Positions 25,201 to 35,828 of a DNA stretch of 64,000 nucleotides are shown in pieces. Every line of letters starts with the position of its first letter. The stretch's first letter is position 1. The translations under genes were made by a program, and so were the position numbers. The DNA is from Bugulina stolonifera (lineage: Eukaryota > Bryozoa > Gymnolaemata > Cheilostomatida > Bugulidae). The stretch covers positions 5,084,001 through 5,148,000 of the forward strand of contig OW285187.1 of the NCBI GenBank assembly GCA_935421135.1. The letters run 5' to 3'. The notes beneath the pieces were generated by a model. The model was not told where the DNA came from. It saw nothing but the letters and a program-made list of their open reading frames with translations, and ran no database searches.

Positions 25201-27582
25201 TTAATTATCTAATTCCCTGCTCTATTAAAAACAATTTATTTCTATTTTATATTTTCATTTTTATTTATTGAATATCGACTCTTGTTCTTGTAACAATCCA
25301 GTAAGCAAGATTTTTATTTATACTTGATGCAGGCGTATTGCTACAACAATTATTATCAAAATAATTTATTTCATATAAAAATTAATGAAAATATAAACAA
25401 TTATGGTTATCATTATGATATGATTAGCATTTGATTATCTAATTCTATTGATTCACTTCTAGTTCTATTATTATTTATAATTAATAATCACTATAAATAA
25501 TAAATAATTATTTATTTTTTTACATAATTAATATAATGTTTGATTTATTATTTATATGTTATATTATTGAATACAGATTATTTCTCTAGTGATAATCTAA
25601 CAAATACGAATATTTATGTTATTGTTATATACAACATCATGGATGATCATATTAAATTAATATTTATTTTTAATTTTTGTATTTCATATTTTATTAGCAA
25701 AGTAAGAAAAATACAACTATCTCCGATATTTATCACTCAGTCAAACGTCAAATTCCAGTAGAGTACAACAATTTACTTTTGAGATTTAGGTTTAGAGCTA
25801 AAAAAACTTTTAGATTCAACTGTTTGGCCACTGTCCTCATCAAAAAGTTTTCATGGCTCTGCAAACGCATTCGGAAAGAAAGTGGAATCCATATTCAAGT
25901 CCTATGAAACCATTGATACAATGACTAACTTTGTTAGTAAAGCAGAAGAATTTATTTGTGTGCAGGTCGCTGGTCCAAGCTACTATAAACTTACTTTGAC
26001 ATTTCGGGATTGACTAAACACGCTGTTATCAATCAAACGATCGCTAGATTAGATGGAAATTTTACGATCAGCAGTCACTCAGCAACCAGTAAACCTATAT
26101 CGATTGCGAAAACTGCCGTGTCTTCAGCAAAACTAGTCAATATTACCATGAGGGTACACGCCTGCTGACAGTGTACCCACCAAAATTGAGGTGGGTACAC
26201 GCCGTATACTCCCGTATAACCACAATTCGAACACTGAGTATACGGTATGTACCAACCTCATTTTAGTGGTTATACGGCCAGTGTACCCTCCCTTTAATAG
26301 TTAGTTTTCTCCCATACAGACACTGTGGACCTGATAGTGTAATAGTAGTAGTGCTTGACTATCATTCATACGGGCTTGAGTTCAAATCTCACCAGGGCAT
26401 ATCTTTTTTAATGTTAGTAATTGACTAATATTTTTCTCAGCTACTATTAATATATGATTAAGTGGGTAGTATACAATACTAATCTGTAAGATTGCATGCA
26501 CCGTGTACCCACCTCATTTGTTCCACGTTGAACACTGCATGTACTGTATATAATATGTACATGGATATACTCATAGAAAATCAATTCATCAACATGGGAC
26601 TTGGTAACACCAGGTGCCTCAGCAGTGCATTTACTAGGGCTCCCAACTCTATGACATTCTACAATGGTGTATGCTGAATGATCTAGACTTGACATTTTAC
26701 TATTTTGTTGGAAAGACATCGTTTCACATAAAAATATTTAGCCAGCATCGAATATGGTGTAATATTATGTAGGAGGTGATCATCGCTAACCTCAGTGAAC
26801 TCTTCATCTGGCAAGGCAGCATCACCCTTGTGTGCCAACCACTTCAACTCTCTCTTTAAAGTCTTGTTTTGAAAATTGTTGAAGTCAAAGAGAGATGCAT
26901 TGGCAGCCACTTGTTCATGGAAGTCCCTCCAATCTTCATTATGCTTCCACTAGAAAATAAGAACTTATTGTGCACATATCGATTCAGAATGCCTTTTAAA
27001 CTGTAAACAAAGAAATAAAATTAGACTAGCTAAGAAATATAAATAACAATTAGTACTGACAGCAAAAGTGCTGAGACACTGTATTTCCCATGGTGATCGT
27101 AACAATAATATACTCTGAGAAATAAAGTATAGAGGCTATTAATGTTAGTGTTAATTTGGATATGACTTCCTCATCGATACCTTTCTTATCTTACACTCAA
27201 GTGAATTTAAAATTGAACATAACAAAAAGGTTCCAATAAACAAATATATCAGTTACACTACTTGACTTCTGTAGATTTGGAAACCTTTACTTCCATGGAT
27301 ATAAAGTATGCAGAGAGACCACACAATTATACATGTATATTGAAAATGGGATCTTTTGAATTGAATACATACCACTTCGTTCTCATTATGCTCTGTAATA
27401 TTAGTATAATATGCCCAGTCGAGTTTTGATGCTTTGTTAGACATCTGTGAGTCTCCCTCACCGTATTCTAGAAGCCATTTCCACGCTTCATCTTCATCAG
27501 TAATACATGTAAGAGCATTATTTGATGAAAATAACAAATAACCTAAAAGTAAAAGATGTGTTATTAAATTTCTCATGACCAA
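13289..27582 (-). CDS. ACE-like gene 2, predicted catalytically inactive M2-family pseudoenzyme
   Basis: Complete 15-exon gene, 660 residues. Exons: 27582-27373, 26949-26791, 19678-19591, 18885-18751, 18093-17984, 17698-17611, 17434-17340, 17225-17056, 16862-16738, 16057-15959, 15260-15116, 14967-14869, 14300-14178, 13967-13775, 13432-13289. All junctions are GT-AG, phases agree, and exon lengths match gene 1 except a 9-bp deletion in exon 4. A Met three codons into exon 1 (27576) is an alternative start. The product has a signal peptide, one ACE domain and a hydrophobic C-terminal tail. Active-site changes (human testis ACE numbering in brackets): HEMGH is HEMAY at 369-373 (His387 to Tyr), His353 to Gln339, His410 to Lys396, Asp415 to Asn401, Tyr520 to Ser506, Arg522 to Glu508, Tyr523 to Pro509. 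Glu384, Glu411, Lys511 and His513 are kept. Peptidase activity is unlikely. Binding, transport or regulatory roles are possible, as for the non-enzymatic C. elegans ACN-1 and some Drosophila Ance paralogues. Confidence 0.93.
18184..18699. mobile_element. Tigger/pogo-like MITE in intron 4 of ACE-like gene 2
   Basis: The left end is CAGTAGAATTTGCTTAATTA, preceded by TA. The right end is GAATTAAGCAAGTTCCATGG, followed by TA. The ends are imperfect inverted repeats of about 22 bp and the flanking TA dinucleotides suit a Tc1/mariner-type duplication. It is 516 bp with no transposase frame, so it is non-autonomous. Related ends occur at 6137-6324 and about 61010-61075. Confidence 0.7.
19998..20217. 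mobile_element. Small MITE with ~55-bp inverted repeats, intron 2 of ACE-like gene 2
   Basis: GTTTGGCAATGCAAAAACAA and following bases at 20001-20055 are repeated in inverse at about 20160-20214, ending TTGCATTGCCAAAC. The arms match over roughly 50 bases with a few differences and enclose about 100 bp. There is no coding capacity and no clear target duplication, so the superfamily is not assigned. Confidence 0.75.
20807..20885. mobile_element. Fragments of a CAGTGTTC-ended hAT-type MITE
   Basis: Two tips of one MITE family lie together. CAGTGTTCGAAGTGTGGTTA with the following GGAGTATACG is the left tip of the elements at 26237 and 36873. Directly after it, CAGTGTTCGAAGTGGAACAA with AATGAGGTGGGTACAC is the inverse of their right tip. 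The interior is missing. It looks like a deletion derivative or two insertions joined. Confidence 0.6.
22144..22208. repeat. Short tandem repeat, about 23-25 bp unit, three copies
   Basis: Three consecutive copies of GCATGCAAGTACACTAATA with small spacer differences, in intron 2 of ACE-like gene 2. No coding meaning seen. Confidence 0.8.
23500..23730. repeat. Two AT dinucleotide microsatellites
   Basis: Runs of alternating A and T at about 23500-23523 and 23711-23729, in intron 2 of ACE-like gene 2. The CT-rich stretch at 23337-23375 is also low complexity. Confidence 0.85.
24331..24740. repeat. Diverged direct repeat, two copies of ~165 bp
   Basis: 24331-24497 and 24576-24740 share an ordered series of blocks: AATGTTGTGGCTG at the start, AAGAAC, GTTTA, and at the end ATGTTTATGTCCAGAGTGGC with ATCTGACA. 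Both are in the same direction, about 80 bp apart. This could be an old tandem duplication or two copies of one short repeat. No protein frame is shared. Confidence 0.65.
26160..26537. mobile_element. Inverted pair of CAGTGTTC-ended hAT-type MITEs with a tRNA-like interior
   Basis: The right end is GTTGAACACTG at 26527-26537. A left half in the opposite direction ends at 26236 (TTCGAACACTG) and abuts the left part of the forward copy (AGTATACGG onward). The two halves form a head-to-head arrangement. The body matches the complete copy at 36873-37179, including TGTACCC blocks and TTTAATAGTTAGTTTTCT. It lies in intron 2 of ACE-like gene 2. Confidence 0.7.
26324..26399 (+). other. tRNA-like segment inside the MITE
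   Basis: TAGTGTAATAG at 26335 resembles a pol III A box. TTGAGTTCAAATCTCA at 26376-26391 resembles a B box with a T-arm (TGAG paired with CTCA). The A-to-B spacing is that of a tRNA. The acceptor stem does not pair well, so it is a tRNA-derived relic and not a tRNA gene. The second copy is at 36993-37060. Confidence 0.5.
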
Positions 27583-27656
27583 GATACGGATAGTTCTACA
27601 GTCCTATAGCACCAATAAGTAGCTGTTGAATAATAAATCCTATCCCACAGACTGCA

Positions 27657-27668
27657 TTATATATATAG
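27657..27668 (-). promoter_or_regulatory. TATA element of ACE-like gene 2
   Basis: The minus strand reads TATATATATAAT about 75-85 bases upstream of the first ATG (27582). This parallels the TATA box of gene 1. A simple AT run could look the same by chance, so confidence is moderate. Confidence 0.4.
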
Positions 27669-30139
27669 CCCACCAGGCTAATGCAACACCAATGAATACA
27701 AGTAGAATACAAGTATTTATACAGGTCAGACGACTCCCATCAAAAGACTGTTGGCGCAATATGACAACTGGACAATTCAGACCACCAAGTACCAACCGTG
27801 TACGTGCAAACGTAACTGTACTGCATACTACTATAATTATTTCATACTCTACACAGAATAGCTGAGATAAAAATTAAAACCTTCAGGATCAACTGCAAGA
27901 ACCAGAGTAATTACAGTAGGAATAATATTAAAGACGCACCATCTAGGAATAATTGATTGATCCATGTACATGTTACTACATGAATAGCATAGACAATTTA
28001 ACTAACTGTACCGTGTTATAACTTGTCCACATGACCCATGTGTGCTAACTGATATTTCGCATAATGCCTTCTCTAATAGTGTTCTTACATCCTTATGGGT
28101 GTAGTATCATCTGATATACTTTCTTAAACACCACTGAGTCCATTTTATGTTGTTACTACATTCTGGCCCTTCTATACCCAAGTGATCTTAGTTCTGTTTG
28201 GGTGGTCATCCTTCACACCACATAACTTAACAGAGAGTGCTAAATTTTAAATTAATTCATAAATAATAATTCTACTTAGAATTTCTTGATCCGTTCTTAT
28301 TTTAGCCTTTATGTGCCAAGACTAACACCAAGTCCTAACCACATGCAACTATTAGTTTCATTTTGCGATTATTGATCTTGTAGTATTCGAGTCTCATAAT
28401 GAATACACCATTAGTTAAGTTTGGAAGGGCAGACCCAACCACCTCACTCAATGCGCGAGAGTACCTCTGACAAAAGAAAGGGAGTAGAGGTAGAATTCCA
28501 ACCAGACTGAGTGTTTTTGACCCCAAGATTTAGCTGTAAGGAATGCGGGTGCTTGCTATATATAGTGAAGCGTTGGGTTCTAGTCCTGTAGATCCCTAGC
28601 ACTGCTCTTGGAACCCTAGTCCAAATAAGTGCTTGTACATGTATATACACTGTTAAGCAAAACAGTAAATGACGGCTATATAAGAGTAGCCAACGATAGT
28701 GTAAATTTTGCTATTCATATATATCGAACTACTTCCGGACCGAGGCTGCCAATACTCAAAGTCGGGCCCAGACTAAAGAGGTTCCAACTTACAATAATAT
28801 AATAAAATGGTCTCAGAGCATAAAAAGCAGTTTGTACAGTGCATGATAAACAGCCCCACAGCCTCCCTCCTTGTTGCCTGGTAAATTACTTCCCAGTATT
28901 TGTACAATTATTTTCCAGTGGTTGCCACCCAATCCTTAAAAATGCGTTGAACTGCTCGGTTGGACTCGCACCTTAGTTTTTACTTGGTTAGCCGGTTTTG
29001 ATTCGCTCTCATGATGCTCCTGGCCTGTATGTTGTGCAGCTGAGCCTCAGCTACCTAGCCGGGCACAAAAATAATGCATTAAGAACTACAATAATGATGA
29101 TTTATTATTATAATTTACATGTAAATGGAGATGGTAATAATTAGATATCAATTAGATAAATAATAATATACTATTGCAATAACAATAACCACCTTATCTC
29201 ATGATCATTGATAGTGACTGGAAGTGGGAGCTACTATATCCTCATATTTAGCAAAACCTAAACTATGTACAACTACTATTTACTCAATCCGCAGACAGCA
29301 TGCGGTTTCGGTGTTTCACATCTCATCAGTGCAGATCAGAGTTAATCCTGGGAGCACCCCTCGGCAATACCGTGTATTCACAGCAAAGCATGTGTCAAAG
29401 ATACTGAACCAGAGTTCTTAAGCTGCCAAAAAACACAAGAATTGCACAAGGCTAGCTACTCGGTATATCTCCCATGTAGAGTGCTCAAGAAGTTGGTATT
29501 GCTACCAATTTCCAGCTTAATACTCAATCTGCAGACAGCATATTGTTTCGGTGTTTTACACCTCATCAATGCAGGTCAGGGTTATCCCTAGGAGCATTAT
29601 TATTTATGTTACTATAATTATATTTACACGTTCTATTATACATGTACTACTGTAACTGTTTGTTCTGCAATTACATTGCACATATACAACAACGCCATTG
29701 ATTGAATTATTGTTACTATTACCAACTACAATTGTATAGGCCCACTTCTTATACTACAACTTATTTAGTTGAACATAGTTGAGAATTTCCAGCTCGTGAT
29801 TTGTAATTATTTATTTCAGAGCTATTTATGTGTCTTTGGTAAATAAAAATATTTACTTCAATGTTATGTAACAATGTATGTAAATCAAATGACTTGTCTC
29901 TAAGTTTTTTTGAGGTTTGCTAACAAAAAACTTGCACCATGGATCAATAAATTATTAAAAGATAATAATTATAATTGTGTTATAATTAAATGAAGTTTAC
30001 TATCCTATGCATGTAACTTCAACGTGGTAAATGAAAATTAAAGTATAATTAATAATAACTAATAATCCAATTTCCATCTCTCTGATCTTTCTCTCCCAAT
30101 CTGGTCATAGACAAAAAGTCAGGATGGCTAGAAAATCAA
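27669..30139. other. Intergenic DNA upstream of ACE-like gene 2, no gene seen
   Basis: No convincing exon. Two diverged direct copies of about 85 bp occur at 29278-29365 and 29519-29602, sharing GCAGACAGCAT, GTTTCGGTGTTT and CTCATCA. A block at 28920-29060 is richer in GC and contains GGTGCGAGTCCAACC on the minus strand, which resembles a pol III B box. I could not identify a matching A box at normal spacing. Confidence 0.45.
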
Positions 30140-30260
30140 ATCACCAGGGACAGACACAGAAACCAGGAAGAGGATCAGGATGTATAAAAAGTTTATAGTT
30201 ATTATAAACTTTTTATACATCCTGATCCTCTGCCTGGTTTCTGTGTCTGTCCCTAGTGAT
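30140..30260. repeat. Near-perfect hairpin, 58-bp arms, 5-nt loop
   Basis: 30140-30197 and 30203-30260 are inverse copies with only two mismatches (CC/CT near the outer end, GGAAG/GGCAG in the middle) around the loop GTTAT. The tip is TATAAAAAGTTTATA. Transcription would give a long, almost fully paired RNA hairpin. It could be a young foldback MITE or a small-RNA precursor. No clear target duplication flanks it. Confidence 0.9.
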
Positions 30261-30579
30261 ATTATTAATATTAATAATTTAATAAACTTCGACACTTTGC
30301 TGGAAATCTGCCTGCATTATCACGTGCAGTATCTATATCTTCCAGAATAATGCATTAATCAAATGTATGCAACAATATCTTGGACGTACGATTCGCACAT
30401 TTCATTGACATCAAAGTTCCTGTATAAATAACAAATATTATATTTATTATATAGATAAAATATTAAATTAATAGAAACTTTGTTGACATCGTCTATCTTC
30501 GCACCACGTGACCGGTGTATCTGCATGCAAAGAGGATACATTGCATTTGATTCCATGCTTCTATTCAAGAACATAAATT

Positions 30580-33237
30580 ATGCTCGAGCAGTACATACGC
30601 ATCTTAAATGATTTAGCTGAGCGATGTGAGTTTTCTAACCGAAGTGAGCAAATGCGAGATCGAATAGTGGTTGGCATAAAAGACATTGCATGCAGTAGAG
30701 AAATGCAGAAAATAGATGTTGAGAAGCTAACTGAAGCAGTTGCTGTAAACATGGCCAGGCAATTTGAACAAGTTGACAACAACATCAAAGAGCTAAATGA
30801 CAATAAACTGTCTTCATCAATTCCAGTTTCAGATACTGATAAGGTAACAGAGGTAACTAAACCTAGAGAAGCTACTTCTCCATGCGATCCATGCAAACGC
30901 TGCGGATACAGAAAACATACTAAGGGCAAGTGCCCAGCTACAGACAGCAGATGCAACAAATGTCATAAACCGGGACACTATGCACGGTGCTGCAACTCCA
31001 AAATCATACAGGAAGTGACAGATGCAGAAAACAGTGAATGTGACTCCTTACACAACTTTATGGGAGTAGTCAATGATACCAAAGGACAGATAGAACCTTG
31101 GGTAAAAAAGGTACGTGTCAGTAAGCTCAACACACCCATTTATTTCAAACTGGACTCGGGAGCAGATGTGTCGGTTATTCCTAAGAGCTTTTGTAATAAG
31201 ATGTTTTTATATCCAACTGATAAACATTTATGTCAAGCTAGTGGTACCCAACTTACTGTACATGGCTATTTTGAGTCCAACATCATTGTAGGTAGAAATA
31301 CCATTTTTGAAAGGTTTTATGAAGTTGATGGCACTAAAGCCCTTTTAGGTAGGACAGCATGTGTCAGGTTAGGTCTTATAAAGTTATGTGCAACAGATTC
31401 ATTGGACATAAATATTGTTGGCAAAAGTAGTAAGTTTTTTAAACAAGAATTCAGTGCACTTTTTAAGGGCTTAGGGAAAATACATCGTGAGGTTGACATT
31501 CAGATCAAGCAAGACAATAGTCCTCCATATGCCATCTATACTCTGCGTTCAGTTGCCTATCCCTTGCTTAGCAAAGTTAAAGCAGAGCTCCAAGCCATGG
31601 TAGATGAAGGTGTTATCTTTGAAGTACAGCAACCAACTGATTGGGTATCTCCTATGGTGGTTGTTCCCAAAGCAAATGGTCAAGTGTGTGTGTGTGTCGA
31701 TTAGACACAACTAAATAAAGTAGTTCGCAGAGAGGTGTATCCGATGTCTCATGTTGAAGCAAGTTTAGCAAAACTGGGCAATGGCAAAATATTTACTAAG
31801 TTGGATGCTAACTCTGGATTTTACCAAATACCATTATCTGACAAGTCAAAACTTCTTACCACATTCCTTACACCTTTTGGTAGATTTGCATACAATAGAC
31901 TCCCATTTGGTTTATCATCCAGTCCAGAGATATATGCTAAGATTGTATCAGAGGTTTTGAGGGGATTGGAAGGTGTGGTTGTACATATGGATGACGTTTG
32001 TATTTGGGGGCAGCCTGTAGAGGAGCACGATAGACGCGTCTGTGAGGTATTAAGGCGTATTTCAGATGCTGGTATGACGCTGAATGAGTCCAAGTGTGAA
32101 TTTTCGTGTAGAAGCATAACATTTCTTGGCCATGTCATATCTGGTGATGGCATTAAGCCAAGTAAAGAATCGGTTCAAGCTATCCAGGATTTTCCAACTC
32201 CCCAAAACATAACTGATGTACGCAGTTTTCTTGGCATGGCAAATCAGCTTAGTAAGTTCACTCCGGTATTAGGGAGCTTGAGCAACCCCTTAAGAACTTT
32301 GCTGTGTAAAGGTACGCAGTGGTATTGGGGCACCTCTCAAGAGAGTGCTTTTAATCAAATCAAAACTGAACTTTGTCGCTCCATGGAATTAGCAGCCTAC
32401 AACCCTACTTTTCAAACTGTGATTCAAACAGATGCTTGCCGTAGCAGCCTAGGTGCAGTGTTGCTACAAAAACAACCTTCAGGAATCTTCAGAGTAGTGT
32501 CTGCTGCTTCTAGGTCATTGACTGAAACAGAAAAACGCTATGCAACCATAGAACAAGAGGCACTCGGCATTGTATGGGCATTAGAAAAGTTTAAAGATTA
32601 TATTATTGGTCTCAAGGTAGTAGTTCAAACCGACCATAAGCCTTTAGTGCCCTTGCTAAATGACATAGAATTAGATAAGCTTCCCATACGAATTCAGAGG
32701 TTTAGAATGCGCTTAATGAGATACAATTATGTCATAGAGCACATTGCAGGGAAAGATAACATAGTAGCTGATGCCCTCAGTAGATCTAATGTAAAACCTA
32801 GCCCTCATGATGTTACTTTTGTTGAGGAGGTGGAAGTTTATAGTCTAGAGATGTTGAAAGCTAATGCTTCTGATAGAAGGTTAAACCAGCTGAAACAGTT
32901 ACAGTTGGAAGATGAAGTATTGGCACGAGTTAGATCATTTGTTAAATCAGAGTGGCCATTCTACTTAGCAGCAGAAGACTCTGTTCTACTTCCATTTTAT
33001 GAAAACCGTTCCAAATTGTCATTAGTAGATGAACTTTTGGTGTACGAAGGGAGAATTGTCATTCCAATGTCCTCTAGAATGGAGATGATTCGCAGAGTAC
33101 ATAAAGGCCATTTAGGAATTACAAAATGTCGTGAGCGTGCTCGACAAGCCATGTGGTGGCCAAGGATGAGTCAGATGATAGCTGAAATGGTGCGAAACTG
33201 CAAAGTCTGCCAAAGACACGCAAATGTAGTGAAATAA
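30580..33237 (+). pseudogene. Gypsy 1 gag-pol, N-terminal and RT part (broken)
   Basis: One frame with a single internal TAG at 31702-31704. Gag remnant at residues 1-140 with a CX2CX4HX4C knuckle (Cys125 to Cys137). Aspartic protease signature LDSGAD at residues 191-196. Reverse transcriptase follows, with KLDANSGFYQIPL and the polymerase box HMDD at about 31986-31997. RNase H has QTDACRSSLGAVLL. The integrase zinc finger HKGHLGIT ... CKVCQRH ends at a TAA. The internal TAG lies inside the reverse transcriptase domain, so it is a disabling mutation and not the gag/pol readthrough stop used by some retroelements. Confidence 0.9.
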
Positions 33238-33291
33238 CCTTTGATGAGGTGCGAGTTTCTACAACGTCCTTGAGAACGTGTAGGTAGTGAT

Positions 33292-34141
33292 ATGTTTTAC
33301 TTAAACAATGAATGGTTTTTGGTAGTTGTAGATTACTATTCTCGTTTTATTGAAATAGCAAAGCCTGTTGAACTCAACAGCCGATCTGTCATTCGGTGTT
33401 TTAAGAGTATTTTTGCCCGTCATGGCATACCAGAAATTTTGGTTTCAGACAATGGTCCACAGTACGCCTCAGAAGAGTTTAGAAAATTTTCAGCTGATTA
33501 TGTTTTTATTCATGTTACTAGCTCGCCAAAGCATGTTCAAGCTAACGGTTTAGCAGAACGTACTGTACAAACAGTAAAACGGCTTCTGAAAAAGGAAGCA
33601 GATCCTTATATGGCACTTTTGGCCTATCGCTCTTCACCTCTAGAGAATGGTCATTCTGATGAATAGAAAGCTTCGCACTACCATACCCAGCTTGCCATCG
33701 GCACTTGAGCCTCGGGTGCCTTGTGAGTCAGTTATCCGTGAGAAGGAAACAACGAAGCGTTTAGAGTCTCAAACTCAGTTTAACAGAAGGCACAGAGCAG
33801 TAGAGCTACCTTCATTGCTAGAGGATCAGCAAGTTTATGTGAGAGACACGAGGAGAGATGGCAAAGTAGTAGGACCAGTTCCAAGTCACCCTAGATCATA
33901 TACAGTTAAAGACAGCAATGGTAGTATTGTGAGGCGTAATCGCACCAGCTTAATTAGTAGTGAAACTTCATCTAGCCCAAATGGGGATTCACAGTCAAAC
34001 CCAGTAGTACCAGAATCCGAGCCAATGGAAAGTAGTAGCGGAGGACCAGAACCAATTGACAATTCCAGCCGTTGTGTAAACTCTCCCATTTCGGCTCCTA
34101 TGACACTACGGTCAGGTCGGGTAGTCATACCGCGTAATTGA
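33292..34141 (+). pseudogene. Gypsy 1 integrase core and C-terminal part (broken)
   Basis: The first frame (33292-33666) carries the integrase catalytic region: VVDYYSRFIE with the first Asp, SDNGPQYASEEF with the second, and the Glu in ERTVQTVKR. A frame change near 33650 moves the continuing C-terminal domain (AELPSL-type basic tail, TLRSGRVVIPRN end) to another frame, 33647-34141. The upstream stop near 33271 sits where the family has Trp in the linker to the core. All three catalytic acids are present, but the protein cannot be made whole. Confidence 0.87.
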
Positions 34142-34339
34142 TCAAACCTTTGGCAAACAGTTTGCGTCAACCTCACACCTAGCTTTGAAATATGACACTT
34201 GTTTGCACTAAATTTTACTAATCTGTTTTTGTGTAGTTTGCATTTTTTTATGTATATTTATGTTAACATACATTGTAATTATTATTTCTCTTTTTATGAT
34301 GGTTAGATTAACTGATAGTTCATCTTAAAAATAGGGAGA

Positions 34340-34493
34340 TGTTGTATGAATACTGCTACTGACATAGCTATAAGATTATCCTCTAGCAAGCATAGCATAT
34401 GTAGCAGCATGTTGTATGTTCAGTTGAGCTTCAGACCTGTTTTAGGACTGACATGTTATGTATACAATAAACCATAACCAGTATAATACAACA
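34340..34493 (+). repeat. 3' LTR of gypsy 1, 154 bp
   Basis: Begins TGTTGTATG directly after a purine run (AAAAATAGGGAGA, 34328-34339, the polypurine tract) and ends ATACAACA. The tips TGTTGTA and TACAACA are exact inverse copies with TG...CA edges. CAATAAACC at 34465 may be the polyadenylation signal. No matching 5' LTR occurs in the window. Confidence 0.8.
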
Positions 34494-35828
34494 AAATCTG
34501 GAGTAGAAAACCAAAGAGTGCCACTTACCTGCAATGTGACAGAATGGAGTCGAAAGAGAGCATACTCTTTTAGTGCTGGCGAATCTGAAATAAAAAAGCA
34601 CTGTTATGAAGGTAGAGTTTATGTTAAAAGATTGTTGCAGGAGAATATTGTGGTGAAACAGCCTCCGTGGCAATGGCCTCCCAAGGGCTCATCCCACTTC
34701 AGTTCAACATCGTCAGTGACACTACTCTTGCACTGCCCCCTTATTTAAGCTGATATTTCCATCTGTTGTTGAGTCTGACTAACATATTGGTTGCTGTTTA
34801 AACGGTTAGGCTGTTTTACTCTCGTCTTGCTGCTGGCTATTATGTAACTGATTACTGTGACATGAAGATTTACTCCAAATAGTTGTGAATCGATAGCAGC
34901 ACTGTTAGTTTCAGAGACAACCTAGACAGGACTCACAATTGATGGATTCTTTTTCTGTCTTGTACTTGATGAGGCTCTTCCTGTACACCACGAGCATCTA
35001 GGTGAAGATCTCGACAACTAGAGAAACTGTACACGGTAGGAGGTGCGTTAAATAGGACGCATTGTAATGACTAGTCCATGGTAAGAAAATGCCACAGAGT
35101 CAAGATTCTGGGTAAATATGAGCGCACCAAACTCGGTCTAGCATTGCCCAAAGTATACATTGAGTCATGAACTATAGGCTATCATCAATAACTGAAATTT
35201 AATGAAGATATTGGAAAGCTCGTCACATACATGTTTGTATTCATTATTCATTTAGACAAATGCATGGTGTTACCTAGCTACATAAAAAGGTGTCCTTTCA
35301 CCAAGATAGTAATGTACATAGGTATATATTAGTAATTCACATATTTTCTTATTTACAATTTGCTGAGACTTCCAGGGCTCTGTAATACTTGCTTTTGCAT
35401 AAAACTGCTAAAGGAATTTGACTAGTCACTCCCTATGTGCCATTCGACCTCTAACCCTTCACCTTTATTTTAACCAAATTCTGTAGTTTACTGATACAGG
35501 AATGCAATTGAGTTATTCCAATGAACATTATATACTCCGATTTCACTCCTCCATTGTAATCTGGGTTAGAAAACCCACAAGCTGGAATTTTTCACTTCTT
35601 CATAAAATATATCAAGTTGTCCAATATCAAAAATTTGCTAATGTGTTTAGTGTACGAGTTAAATCTACCCCACAAACAAGTTCTAACCCTTTGTAATCTC
35701 CAGCTGGTACTGATAAATGAATTAATACTGTAATTTAACGATGACGGATATTTCTACCAGCATAGACTGGCACCAGCTAGTAACTAATGTAGTTCTGTAA
35801 TCCTAGAAGGTTCTGGTGTAGTAGTAGT
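34494..35828. other. No gene seen; one short block shared with 59643
   Basis: A sequence near 34650 (ATTGTGGTGAAACAGCCTCC) recurs at 59643-59662, so a dispersed repeat is present. Otherwise AT-rich with no coding signal. Confidence 0.4.

Larger units (their letters stand above)
20886..26150. other. Large intron 2 of ACE-like gene 2, mostly unassigned
   Basis: Apart from the repeats listed separately, I see only AT-rich intronic sequence. A stretch at about 25750-26150 is less AT-rich and looks like a decayed coding remnant, but no frame or family is clear. Confidence 0.4.
30580..34493 (+). mobile_element. Ty3/gypsy retrotransposon 1, 5'-truncated and broken
   Basis: The order gag zinc knuckle, protease, reverse transcriptase, RNase H, integrase, 3' LTR is that of Ty3/gypsy. 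The 5' LTR and the first part of gag are missing by comparison with the second element at 45365-48216. The reading frame is interrupted by in-frame stops at 31702-31704, 33235-33237 and about 33271-33273, and by a small frame-changing deletion near 33650. It is not autonomous. Confidence 0.92.

Noticed and set aside
28950..29060. Possible tRNA or tRNA-derived SINE on the minus strand, from GGTGCGAGTCCAACC.
   Set aside because: The B-box-like word is present, but no A box at tRNA spacing and no cloverleaf stems could be drawn.
31937..34176. Several minus-strand frames of 60-110 codons opposite the gypsy 1 polyprotein.
   Set aside because: Antisense shadows of gag-pol. No conserved motifs of their own.
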